This document shows, one piece after another, positions 43,391-53,284 of a DNA stretch of 64,000 bases. Below the pieces are notes generated by a model that worked only from the letters and a program-made list of their open reading frames with translations, did no database searches and was not told the origin of the DNA. Both the position numbers and the translations under genes were made by a program. The DNA comes from Ectocarpus siliculosus (lineage: Eukaryota; Sar; Phaeophyceae; Ectocarpales; Ectocarpaceae): the NCBI GenBank assembly GCA_000310025.1, contig FN648410.1:161943-225942 (forward strand), in the 5' to 3' direction. Numbering within the stretch: the first letter of the stretch is position 1; each line of letters starts with the position of its first letter.

Positions 43391-43765
43391 AAAAAGGCAG
43401 AAAAAGAATAATAGGGGCGACCTCGCGCGCACCCGAAAAAACCGTCAGTCTTCGACCGGCACTTCTAACTACGACCATCCATGCGCATGCACGTTTTGGT
43501 GCCGAGGGACTCCATGCTGTCAAGATTGCCGCCAATCATCTCGTTGATCTTTTTCTGTCGTTTACATACATACATGTAGCACGCACGTCACACCCGAATG
43601 AAAAGGAGACCGCACCAGAACGCGTTCTCCGCCAGCTGCTCTCCGCACGCTGGGAAATAATCCGGGACTTTATGCATGCGGACCCCAGAAGATGCGCTTT
43701 TCACAGTATGTTTCCTCTCCGAAACGAGAGAAACCGACGGGAAAGAGGAGAAAAAGAAAAATGCT

Positions 43766-44434
43766 GTCTGGGAAACCGTAGACATTCAGGTACTTTCTAA
43801 CGCTATGAATTCATTGTTGAAAGCAAGCCGACGAAAAACGTCGGCGTTGCTAGTCCTAAGCTTTTTATTTTTATTTTAGTCGCGTGTTGCGCGTGTGCTG
43901 ACACCACGAACGGGAAGGACCTTAATTAGCCGACACACTACGCAATAATGGTCGTGATGGACGCGGGTACGCAATAAAAAACCAACACATACATCCGATC
44001 CTCGGGAAACACGAAGTGCAACGTCTACATACACACGGTAGGCACTCTGTCTGTCCCTTGAACACGGTACGTACTGCTTTTGCCTACCACTCTCGTCCTC
44101 TCGTCCGCATCAACAACAAACAATGCAACTTGCCGCACAACAAGAGCCATCCCTGCAGGAAAAGCTGTACAAACAAGCAAAGAGCAGCTCCTGCTGCTGT
44201 AAGCTGCTGCTGTATGTACCATTTTTCAGCACGCACGAACAACAGATACAGCACAGGCGAAGGAGCTGAGTCTGCCTGTCTGTGTCTGCGCCGGCGTGAG
44301 TAGGGGTGGGTGTGAGGTATCGATAGAGGAACGACAGGATGTTTTTTTTTTTATTCTTCTTCATATGACACAACGAATCCATCTCCATCATTGAAAAGAG
44401 TCTGAGACAGATTAGCAATTAATTCATTGTGTAT
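43766..44434. other. No gene recognised
   Basis: Contains GCTGCTGTAAGCTGCTGCTG at about 44190-44210. Otherwise unremarkable. Confidence 0.4.
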
Positions 44435-44463
44435 GGCATCTCGACGAGTATCGTCGCGTTGCC
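44435..44463 (+). ncRNA. Conserved hairpin head, copy 4
   Basis: GGCATC/GTTGCC outer stem with one mismatch; perfect inner stem CGACGA/TCGTCG. Confidence 0.5.
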
Positions 44464-45931
44464 TGTCTGAAGCTTTCGATTTTTGCAGCGGGTAACAATC
44501 AAGGTAGACACCAAGAAGACGCCCGATGAGCACACAGGAACCGGGGGACCCCAAAAAACAAAGCATGAAAAACAAAAGAAAGAAAGAAGCGAGAACAAAC
44601 GAGCCAGACGCGACAGGCTTCAGGGAGGAGGCAAAATAGCGCATAGAAGAAAAGCACCGTCGCCGCTCGCTCCGGACCGCTGGAAACTCTCACATAGCAC
44701 TACATATGGAGGAAATATTAGGTAGGGCCCAAGTCCATTGCTTGGCATAACGCCCATCGCTTCACATGCAGCACCCGGATGCACGGGTAGCCTCTTACTC
44801 AGCAAAAAGCGAAACGACTGCGGTTGGTTGACGTTCGATGTTGTTGGGACCCTACCGGCGAAAGGCGAGAGAGAGAGAAAGAGAGGTAGACAAAAAGAAG
44901 AGAGCGGAGAGAAGACAAGGCATTGACTCTCTCGAGAAGAGAAGGCATTGACTCTGTCGAGAAGACACTCATTCTCGTCCCTCTGGCCCGCCGCAGGCTG
45001 TCAGACATGATGTCACGTTGTGTATCGAACGGCGATATCCGATGTCGGCTCAGCAACAGCAAACAAGCACAACAACAAACAAATATAGCCAGTCGCTGTG
45101 TGCGAGCTGTGGACTATCTTGTTGTAGGAAGTGAGAACTAAAAAGAGCACGACTACATAGCACCACGGACGAACTATTATCGCAATACGCTTGCCGTCCG
45201 CCATAGATGCGCACCGCTGCACGAACGAGCTGTTGGTTATCATACCTCACTACGTAGTATCTAAGATTGTGCTGCCATCTACCTTACTTATCGCTCAAAT
45301 TACGACTACGCAGCAGACTCAAGGCAAGGAAGCAACACGCGTGCCGATGCATACCACCCATGCATGCCGCAAAACAAAAAGAGGCGGACCGTCTGTTGTT
45401 GTTTGTCTCTTCAACTAACTGTGCTGCCGACAACGACACTGGAAAAAAGTAGGAGACGCACATCGCCTACGCGAGCAACGCGTGCAGCCCAAACAACAGA
45501 GACGATAACCTTACGACCTTTCTTTGCCGCACATTCCGAGCATATATATACTGCAGCAACCGCAAGTATGTGTACAGCAGCAGCCGCATGTTGTGTACAA
45601 CGGTCACTCAGGAAGAAAATCACAATAACAAACGCAAAAAAAAAAAAGGTGGTGGCGCGCAGCACGCAGGACCCTCTTTCGCTGTTCATCAACCGGCCAT
45701 TCCCATGGCGAAACAGACAAGGTACAGCAGTGAAGGCCGACTCTGGCCGGCCCCAGGAGGCGGAAGCTGCTCAAACTCGGGGACGGGTCATGATTTGCGA
45801 TTGATTCCTCACCGAACGGATACCGAACGATGACACTACTGTTTCAACTAGCTTCAGAAAAGCTTCAAAATTAATTGTGAAACTTGCAGAGTCATAGACA
45901 TGGCAAGTAAACACCCCGTTCCAAAGAATAT

Positions 45932-46134
45932 CTATCGTTGATTTTTATTGACTTGCGGACCTTTCGGGCCCAGTTTGTTTTAGCGTACCTCTTTAGGGTA
46001 AGTTAGCCTGTGACCACGGGAATCCACCGCGTCAAGTGTTGGATCAGTATGGACATATTAAGGTACGGGGTAGAGAGAGATCGGAACGGTTTTTAATGCG
46101 AAGACAACAACAACAACAAAAACAACAACAACAA
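45932..46134 (+). repeat. LINE 3' tail module, copy 5, on an R1 body
   Basis: TATCTATCGTTGATTTT, TGACTTGCGGACC, GTAAGTTAGCCTGTGACC, GGGGTAGAGAGAGATCGG, GAAGACAAC and CAA repeats, followed by non-repeat sequence. Confidence 0.8.
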
Positions 46135-47194
46135 CATTTAAACTAATAATTGCTTACGTGACAAAAAAAAAAAAAAAATGCACTCCGTCAGGTATCGATG
46201 ATCGTGATTTTATACTGGTGTAGCGGTATTCGCCACCTAAAATCGTTGCGGTCGCATGTTTGGAATCGATCTACCGTAGATGCATGATACCCGGGAATTT
46301 CTTCACGGAACTTGGTCATGTCTCGAACGATGCATAGCTGTGAAAGCGTCGCGTCGAGTTCGAACTACATGCGCGCTAAGCAAGTGAGCGCTCAGTAATA
46401 CCAACACAGACGATCGCGGTCAAGCCATCGTAATATTTCCCGTTATGAAGCCATGTGCTGTACAGTCCCATTCTTTGTTTATCATGAGCCGCGCCGTAAG
46501 CTGAACCGCCCCAAGGAATTCGATGTGGCACCACGAATTCCCACACCAGAACGAAAAAAAAAAAAAAAGATACCATGCCAGGCACACGTCGCCTGACCCC
46601 ATGGCGACCAGTCCAGGCTATATGTCCGAATGCCCACGAAATTTGGCGGGCCGGATGCACGATAGCGTATCCCCATCGATTTCTTCTTCCTTTTCTTTTT
46701 TTTCTTGTGTTTTTCGTCATGTTTCTCCGTGTAGTGAGACATTCCAGGCACCAGGCGGATCATTTCGCGAATGCCTCAAAGATACAAGAGGGAATCAAGC
46801 AAGTCCATGAAAACCAACATGCGCGGGCCTATGGCAAGAAGGGCAACACAAACGACACTCAGCGCTTCCTACAGTAGTGCCCCACAGTTGGTCATCGCCA
46901 ATCGGTACTACACGCCACCACCGAGAGACAGACTGGGGCCTCTCCGAGGTAGCGCTCGCCGGTGTGCTTCTTGGTGGAGGACCCCTCTGAGTCCTCCGGT
47001 TTGCGGTCTTTTAGGCGGGCGGGGCGGCACGAAGCCCAACGTCCGAGCTGTGCCATTCCGTTTCGCGGTCAAATTTCACACAGGGTGTGTATCGTACCGG
47101 TTCTGTACTGATAATACAAGCGTATTGTACCACATCAGACCACCCGACGGGTTGTACTGTTGTCTCCCGAAGCAGTTATCGCACGACTTCGAAT
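46135..47194. other. No gene recognised
   Basis: Includes A-runs (46162-46177, 46555-46568). Minus and plus open stretches of about 100 codons overlap one another and lack motifs. Non-repeat relative to the rest of the window. Confidence 0.35.
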
Positions 47195-47423
47195 TGGGTG
47201 TTTTCTGAATGGTAGCGTACCATTGGGAGGCTCCATCGTCCGAGACTGCTACTGTACAACAGTTTCGTCCCGTCTGGTGGTATTCGGAGGGAGATTTTTG
47301 TTTAGTAGCAGAGACACGTTAGGATACCGCGGAGGCTGTGTGCCGTGCGGGACGTGTGGTGCGGGGGAAGTCTCCCTCCGTAGGCCACATTAATATTAAT
47401 GAAGGCAATTCGAAAGAAAAACA
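47195..47423 (+). repeat. Direct repeat, left copy
   Basis: Left of two near-identical 228-bp repeats bounding the miniature element. Confidence 0.8.
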
Positions 47424-47936
47424 ATAAAAAGAAAGTTTGTTGTCGAAGACCGAACAAACTGTAGTTTATTGCGCACGGAAGAATTCGGAACATCTCCCAG
47501 ATCTACGTGTGTATTTGGATTCTTGTTGTGCCGCCCTGGAGGCGCGTTGGTTCGGATGTCTTGGTTCGGGTTTCTGGGGTCCCAAAAAGAGAAAGGTCTC
47601 ACGGAATTCTCATTCTGCTGCCTCGCTGCTCCTGCGGCAAGAGTTTGATAGACGCTTGTCCACTGGACCCAAGGGCCACGTTGTGAGAAAGACACAATAT
47701 GTACCATGCAGCCCGCTTTGGGTCACGCGGCAGAAGGGCAGCAGCTAGCTACATCGAAATTTGGACGATAGCTAGCAATCATGTCGTCGCTTTTCTCCCG
47801 CCCACCCACCCCTTTTCTTTCGAAGGTGGGGGATAGGAGAGATGTTACGAGTGAGGGCTCACTTTGAAGAGGCCTCTTAATATTTTCTGTGACTCGGAGG
47901 CGCCACCTTTGCTATGTAGAAGCAAGTTAGCTTAGC

Positions 47937-48165
47937 ATGGGGTGTTTTCTGAATGGTAGCATACCATTGGGAGGCTCAATCGTCCGAGACTGCCACTGTA
48001 CAACAGTTTCGTCCCGTCTGGTGGTATTCGGAGGGAGATTTGTGTTTAGTAGCAGAGACACGTTAGGATACCGCGGAGGCTTTGTGCCGTGCGGGACGTG
48101 TGGTACGGGGGAAGTCTCCCTCCGTAGGCCACAGAAAATATTAATCAAGGCAATTCGAAAGAAAA
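47937..48165 (+). repeat. Direct repeat, right copy
   Basis: Right copy. It runs directly into an R1 repeat core (GGTAGCGCAAATCGCCTCAC), so the element inserted in or beside an R1 copy. Confidence 0.8.
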
Positions 48166-49230
48166 ACAAAAAAAAGGTAGCGCAAATCGCCTCACATGCA
48201 ACAGCCGGGTGCACGGGTGGGCTCTTACTGAGAAAGAAGCGAAACCACCTGCGGTTGACGTAGTTCGATGTTGTTGGGACCCCACCAACCGGCGAGAGGC
48301 GAGAGACAGGTACTGCTGTAGGTAGACAACACAGAAGAGGGCGGAGAGCAGACAAGGGATCCATTCTCGAAAAGACACCCACTCATTCTCGTCCCTTTGG
48401 CCCACCGCAGGCTGCCAGCCATGTGTAACGGACGGCGGTATCCGATGTGGGCTCAGCAACACAACCAAAGAACAGTGCGGACTTTCATCTCCTGTGACGA
48501 AGTGAGAAAAAAGAAGAACATGACCACTGCTGTACACAGTAGTAACAAGTCCGTCCGCGATCGATGCGCACCGCTGCACGAAGGTGGGAACTGTCCGATG
48601 CCCCACCTCGCTTTTTGCTGCCATCTACCTTATGGCTCAAGTTACGACTGACTACGCAGTGACTCCAAAAAGGCAACACGCTTATTCGATGTATTCCACA
48701 CCACATGCATATGCCGCTTGTACTGCGCGATGCATACCACCCATGCATATGCAGCAACAGAAAAAAAAGGCCTGCTGTTGTCTGTCTCTTCAACTGTTGT
48801 GCTGTTGTTGCAACAGGCGAAAAGTAAGTGACGCGCATCGCCTACTACGCGAGCAATGCCTACGCGAGCAACGCGTGCAGCCCAAAGTGGTAGAGACTGA
48901 AGCAATTCAGCAACAGCCGTATGGTCACTCACGAAGAAAACATACATATATATATACATTGTGGCGCGCAGCACGCAGGACCCTCTTTCGCTGTTCAACC
49001 GGCCGTTCCCATGGCGAGACAGACAAGGAACAGTCTAGGCCGAGTCGTGTCGGCCACAGCAGGTGGAAGCGGCTGAAACTCGGGGAGGGGTAATGGTTTG
49101 CGATTGCCTACCAAACCATACTTCGGGCGCCACGAGATTTACACTGTAGGTCGAGATCGGCATTTGAGACAGGATCGGGCAAGGGGTGGGCTATGCGAAT
49201 AAAAGTTCCACCCACCCACCCACGGATATT
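48166..49230 (+). repeat. R1 repeat, copy 7 (second subfamily, 5' truncated)
   Basis: Core motif GTTCGATGTTGTTGGGACCCC at 48265, GCGCGCAGCACGCAGGACC at 48963, and subfamily-2 end with CCACGAGATTTACACTG. Most similar to copy 5, including AAAAAGGCAACACGCTTAT and GCATATGCAGCAACAG. Confidence 0.75.
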
Positions 49231-49237
49231 GAAAGAT

Positions 49238-49266
49238 GGCAACTCGACGAGTATCGTCGCGTTGCG
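49238..49266 (+). ncRNA. Conserved hairpin head, copy 5
   Basis: GGCAAC/GTTGC outer stem, inner CGACGA/TCGTCG. Sits eight bases after the end of the preceding R1 copy. Confidence 0.55.
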
Positions 49267-50345
49267 TGTCTGAAGCTGTCGTTTTTTCCAGCGGGTAGCA
49301 ATCAAGGTAGACACCAAGAAGACGCCCGATGAGCACACAGGAACCGGGGGACCCCAAAAAACAAAGCATGAAAAATGGAAGAATGAAAGAAGCGAGAACA
49401 AAAGAGCCAGCGCGACAGGCTTCAGGGAGAAGGCAAAATAGAGCATAGAAAAACCACGGTCGCCGCTCGCTCTGGACCGCTGGAAACTCTCACGTAGCAC
49501 TGCATATGCAGCAAACGTTAGGTACGGCCCAAGTTCATTGCTTGCAATGACGCCCATCGCTTCACATGCAGCAGCCGGATGCAGGGTAGCCTCTTACACA
49601 GCAAGAAGATAGACGACTGCGGTTGGTTGGTGTTCGATGTTGTTGGGACCCCACCGGCGAAAGGCAAGAGAGAGAGAGAGGTAGACTAAACGACGAGAGC
49701 GGAGAGAAGGCAAGGCATTAACTCTCGGGAAGACACTCACTCTCGTCCCTCTGGCTCGCCGCGAGCTTTCAGACATGATGTCACATTGTGTATCGAACGG
49801 TGATATCCCATGTCGGCTCAGCAACAACAAACAAACACAACAACCAAATATAGTCGTCGTGTGCGTCGGAAGTGAGAACTTAAGAGAAAATGACTACATA
49901 GCACCACGGACAAACTACCCTCTCAATACACTTGCCGTCCGCGATAGATGCGCACCGCTGCACGAACGAGCAGACTGACTGCTGGTTATCACACCTCACT
50001 CCGTAGTAAATATGATTGTGCTGCCATCTACAATACCTTATCGCTCAAATTAAGACTACGTAGCAGACTCAAGGTAAGGCAGCATCACGCTTACCGATGC
50101 ATACCACCTATCCATGCATGCAGCAAAACAAAAAAAACACGAAGGCGGGCCGTATGTTGTTATTTGTCTCTTCAACTGTGCTGCCGTTGCTCTTCATAAC
50201 GATCACGCCACTGAAAAAACGTAGGAGACGCGCATCGCCTACGCGAGCAACGCGTGCAGCACAAAGCAACAGAGACGATAACCTTACGACTTTTGCAGCA
50301 CATTGCGAGCATATACTGCAGCAACCGCATGTATGTGTACAGCAG
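49238..50345 (+). repeat. R1 repeat, copy 8 (hairpin head, 3' truncated)
   Basis: Head hairpin, GTAGACACCAAGAAGACGCC, core motif at 49631, ends abruptly after GTATGTGTACAGCAGCAG where the SINE-like cluster begins. Most similar to copy 2. Confidence 0.75.
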
Positions 50346-50399
50346 CAGGCGGGTTGTCGGTTGTTGCAAGCTGTGCTTCCAGGGTGGAAGAGCACGCAT

Positions 50400-50600
50400 A
50401 TACGACAATAATAATTGCCAAAAATACTACCGTCTGAGGCCGCGGGGGCCCTGCCCCCGCGGCATCATCCCTTGGCATACGGCATACACCGAAAATACTC
50501 CCGTCTGAGGCAATGGGTTGCCCCGGTGGTCTATTTGGTATCCTCGAAACCTTCTAGAGGTCAGGTCAGGGGTTCGAATCCCGGCGTAGGCGAGCTTTTC
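50400..50600 (+). repeat. tRNA-derived SINE-like unit
   Basis: ACCGTCTGAGGCCG and a GC foldback (CGCGGGGGCCC-TGCCCCCGCGG), CATCATCCCTTGGCATAC, ACCGAAAATACT, CCGTCTGAGGCAATGGG, then RNA polymerase III promoter boxes: A-box TGGTCTATTTGG at 50527-50538 and B-box GGTTCGAATCC at 50571-50581, spaced as in tRNA genes. Acceptor and T-stem pairing are imperfect, so it is a tRNA-derived repeat. A second A-box-like TGGTCTAGTGGA lies at 50634-50645. Confidence 0.6.
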
Positions 50601-50645
50601 TTGCAAAGTGAGTTTTTCTCTCGCTTCCGCTCCTGGTCTAGTGGA

Positions 50646-50791
50646 TAGCGCTAGTCGTGTGTACACAGAGGGAAGAGAGTGCTGAACTCTTCTCGCATTA
50701 AAAATCGAAGGCAAAGTACCGCAGGAGGGGAGGGTAGAGAGGGGCTCTTCTGTGTGACCACGGGTTGGAGCAAACGGCACTGGTGCTGTAA
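50646..50791. other. Spacer ending in TAA target site
   Basis: Short flank between the SINE-like unit and the Harbinger-type element. No gene. Confidence 0.4.
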
Positions 50792-51255
50792 GGCCACGTC
50801 CTTTTTTGGGCTGTCCCTTTTCTAAAAAAGGGACAACTGACCAAGAACCACTTGTTACGTGGTCTTTTTTTGCATTTTTGAACCTCCCGAAAAGGGACAG
50901 CGAAAAAAGATCGCCCCATCCTGTCCCTTTTGGGGCAACTTTGTGACAGGATGGGACGGTCCTTTTTTGTTGTCCTTTTTCTGTCACAACACATGACACT
51001 TGCCCACAAACTTGAATATCTCGACGGATGATCCCCGCAAACTCTAACGGTATTCGCACGAGTCGTGTCATGTGACTGGTACGGAGTCAGTAGCCTCGGC
51101 GATAGACGTAATGTTGTCATTCGGCTGACCAGGTGGACAACCCGATGTGTGCGGCAAACAAGCGGCAAACGAGCCGAAAAAGCCTGGACGCAGCAGCGGT
51201 GGGTCTTTTTGGTGCACAGTCAACTTTTGCGAACCCAACTTCTGGGCGACCTATA

Positions 51256-51835
51256 GCGTCCTGGTCTGTATCAATCACCACACAAGACGAATCAGACGCA
51301 CAGCTCATGGCGGATACCTTTGTCATCGCTGTTGCTTCGGTGTGTGACGAGGGAGCATCGATGAACCAAAGTTGCAACACGGGGAAAAAGAACAAAAAAT
51401 ATGCTTGGAGACGCGGCGGGTCATTTTTCCCGGTTGTCCACCACTCTCGGGCTCACAACCTCTGACCGCCCGTCAGCCTCCTGGTCTGTATCAACCACCA
51501 CACAAGACGGACCATACACATAGCTCGTGGCGGATACCTTTGTCATCGCTGTTGTTTCAGTGTGTGGCGAGGGAGCATCCATGAACCAAAGTTGCGGCAT
51601 GGGCAAAAAAGAGCGAACAAAGCTGGTTGTTGGCGCGGTGGGGTTTTTCAAGGTGCTGTTGACTCTCGCCACCTCAGTTGCCGTGCCTCCCACTGCCCTG
51701 TGGTCTCGATCAGCCACCACACAAGGCGGACCAAGCACCCAGCTTACGGGGGATAGCTTTACAGTTGCTGATGCTTCGCTCTGTGCGGAGATATCACCGA
51801 AAAACCAACTCGGTGCCAAGGTACTCATTGTGTGA
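51256..51835. repeat. Three tandem repeats of about 215 bases inside the Harbinger-type element
   Basis: Units begin near 51256, 51475 and 51697. Each carries CTGGTCTGTATCAA-like, CCACCACACAAG(A/G)CG, GC(G/C)GATACCTTTGTCATCGC and GCATC(G/C)ATGAACCAAAG-type words. Copies diverge with order, the third most. Confidence 0.75.
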
Positions 51836-51906
51836 CGAACGGCCGTTGCACTTGTTGTTGCAGGGTCATTTTTTTTGGCGGATGAGCAAAAAGGATCGAC
51901 CAGCAC
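51421..51906 (-). CDS. Unrecognised repeat-encoded ORF within the Harbinger-type element
   Basis: 161 codons on the minus strand spanning two tandem units (SWVLGPPCVVADRDHRAVGG and SYVYGPSCVVVDTDQEADGR). The third unit continues upstream in another frame with SSCVVIDTDQDAIGRPEV. The minus frame stays open where the plus frame has a stop in unit 2, so minus is preferred if any is coding. No domain is recognised. It may be coding by chance. Confidence 0.25.
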   Translation of the reverse strand: MLVDPFCSSAKKNDPATTSATAVRHTMSTLAPSWFFGDISAQSEASATVKLSPVSWVLGPPCVVADRDHRAVGGTATEVARVNSTLKNPTAPTTSFVRSFLPMPQLWFMDAPSPHTETTAMTKVSATSYVYGPSCVVVDTDQEADGRSEVVSPRVVDNREK

Positions 51907-52009
51907 CGTAACAAGTGGGTCATCTTTTTGCTAGATTATTTTTTGGTTCGTCCCTTTTTGAGAAAAGGGACAGCCCAAAAAAGGACAGCTTAACAAGTGG
52001 CCTAAGCGC

Positions 52010-52410
52010 TGATTTGAAGTGCAGACACAAGAAAAAAAAAATGGGCCCTAAAACTCCGTCTGAGGCGGCAGGGGCCCTTCTCCCGCGGGAGTTTGTTAGG
52101 GCCTTTCCCCCGGTACTGGGTGTCAACCTTTCAGGGTTCAAATCCCGGAGAAAATGCTGTTTTGTAGCACTTCTGAGTATCTCAAGCATTTGATTGTTCA
52201 TTTTCGCGGCTTATGTAGAGCCTTTCGTATCGTTGATACTTTCAACCATCTGATCAACCAATAGTATACCATAGCGCCAACGCTTCGGTCTCGGCATCAT
52301 CCCTTGGCATGCGGGATATGCGCTAAAATACTTTCCAGTATGTCTGAGGCAATGGGCCCCAACACTTCCGTCTGAGGCCGCGGGGGACTGATAGGCCCCC
52401 GCCGCCGGCG
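52010..52410 (+). repeat. SINE-like cluster with CCGTCTGAGGC units and a B-box
   Basis: CTCCGTCTGAGGCGGC with GC foldback at 52055-52090, a B-box GGTTCAAATCC at 52135-52145, then at 52297 CATCATCCCTTGGCATGCGG, GCTAAAATACT, TGTCTGAGGCAATGGGCC and CCGTCTGAGGCCGCGGGGG. Same units as 18.1 and 50.4 kb. Confidence 0.55.
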
Positions 52411-52646
52411 TACTTGTAGACGTGTATGGTAGAGTTATGTCTTGAACGGAAGTACAAGAATGACACGTTCATTTATTTTCCGTCATGTCGGAATGGCTCA
52501 CATTCAAATAAAGGCCGCAACTGTATTCGGAGCGTGGAAAAAATGCAGCCAATTAACAATATTCCAACACAGGTACTGCACCTGTGGAGAATTTTCGGTC
52601 ATTATGTGGCAAAATAAACCTTACCAGTATGTGATCCATTGTGATA
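52411..52646. other. No gene recognised
   Basis: Spacer before an R2 hairpin head. Confidence 0.4.
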
Positions 52647-52674
52647 GCAACTTGACGAGTATCGTCGCATTGCC
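52647..52674 (+). ncRNA. Conserved hairpin head, copy 6
   Basis: GCAAC/ATTGC outer stem with changes. The inner stem GACGA/TCGTC and GTA loop are kept, with a T-G wobble replacing the terminal C-G pair. Confidence 0.5.
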
Positions 52675-52830
52675 TCTCTGAAGCTTTCCAATTTTTTAGC
52701 TTTCATATGTCGAGAGCGCGGGCAGCGAGCACCAAAAACAAAACGTTCTGCATACCGTAGGTTACGTAAGACATGACACCCCCTGAACAGATTTTCAAAG
52801 CTCGTATACCACAGCAGAAGGAGTGGCGGG
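52647..52830 (+). repeat. Composite repeat R2, copy 2 (5' fragment)
   Basis: Head hairpin then TCTGAAGCTTTCCAATTTTTTAGC, GCGCGGGCAGCGAGCACC, GACACCCCCTGAACA, TTTTCAAAGCTCG, CCACAGCAGAA. About 80% identical to the R2 start at 42711 and 54465. Confidence 0.65.
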
Positions 52831-53284
52831 GCCGAAAATGGCGGGGTTGGAACAGTCTCTCGTCGATAGCTTTTGTGGCCACAAGAAATAGCACAATGAG
52901 TGACCTTTATTTTCCTGCTTGTCGTGGGAGATGCGCATAGCTTAGTACGCACCACGCACAACTATGCACATAAATGAACTGCCGTCGATCCTCTCTATCC
53001 ATCTCCCATACTGGACGAACCCACAGCAGTCCACTGCTGCTGTTGGTGCATGGCTTAGGGTAGGTCGTAGGGCTATTGTTATCAGGCCGCAAAACAGCGT
53101 GGTTTTATTCACCGATTCGTAACTTCATCACGGAACCGGTTCTAGGATTTCCATTGGTTCTAATCGGCAGAGGTGCGCCTTTCAATGAAAAATCCCAGAA
53201 AGCGTTGATGCCGACGTACACACACCGGTCACGACCAGGCGAGAGGCCCGAGGCATACCACAGCAGACGCGATAAACCCACACC
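52831..53284. other. Upstream region of the hypothetical gene
   Basis: No repeat or promoter element is certain. Spacer between R2 and the ATG at 53285. Confidence 0.35.

Larger units (their letters stand above)
42711..43765. repeat. Composite repeat unit R2, copy 1
   Basis: About 1.05 kb duplicated at 54465-55580. The plus-oriented part starts with the hairpin head, then GGTCTGAAGCATTCCAG, GCGCACACCGCGACACGCTC, CGATAGCTTTCCGAAACAAAC and TATCACCTACT. From about 43140 it becomes a minus-oriented LINE-like 3' end (inverted GTACTGGGTAGAG and GACTTGCGGACCC motifs). Its body differs from R1, so the head is shared by two families. Confidence 0.7.
44435..46134 (+). repeat. R1 repeat, copy 6: hairpin head, full core, LINE tail
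   Basis: The longest complete copy (1.7 kb): head, AGACACCAAGAAGACGCCC, ACCGGGGGACCCC, core motif at 44832, GCACCGCTGCACGAACGAG at 45208, GCGCGCAGCACGCAGGACC at 45655, GGATACCGAACGATGAC, then the LINE 3' module and CAA repeats. No frame is open through it. Best reference for a consensus. Confidence 0.8.
47195..48165 (+). mobile_element. Miniature element with 228-bp direct repeats, related to the YR element ends
   Basis: GGTGTTTTCTGAATGGTAGC...GTCTCCCTCCGTAGGCCACA...GGCAATTCGAAAGAAAAAC occurs at 47195-47423 and 47937-48165, about 95% identical. Each starts near a palindrome AATGGTA...TACCATT. The 510-base interior carries GTTTGTTGTCGAAGAC and CCCACCC...CTTTCGAAGGTGGGGG, both found in the A2/B region at 9.2-9.7 kb. 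It is either a TRIM-like LTR element or a YR-retrotransposon derivative; the shared termini favour the latter. The interior frame (about 100 codons) has no motif. Confidence 0.6.
50792..52002. mobile_element. Non-autonomous PIF/Harbinger-type element with TAA target duplication
   Basis: Terminal inverted repeats begin GGCCAC and share GTCCTTTTTTGGGCTGTCCC then TTTTCT(C)AAAAAGGGAC. The left copy lacks ten bases present in the right (TTGTTAAGCT). TAA at 50789-50791 repeats at 52003-52005; a TWA target is the PIF/Harbinger hallmark. At 1.21 kb with no DDE motif it must be mobilised in trans, perhaps by a transposase like the one at 60-63 kb. The interior has three tandem units of about 215 bases. 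Confidence 0.75.

Noticed and set aside
43354-43800. Plus-strand 148-codon open stretch
   Set aside because: It lies in the R2 composite, antisense to a LINE-like 3' end, and the matching frame at 55.2 kb differs.
46376-46877. Overlapping open stretches on both strands
   Set aside because: They overlap each other, contain A-run translations and lack any motif.
50505-50592. Functional tRNA gene
   Set aside because: A- and B-boxes are good, but the acceptor and T stems do not pair properly and no anticodon arm is convincing.
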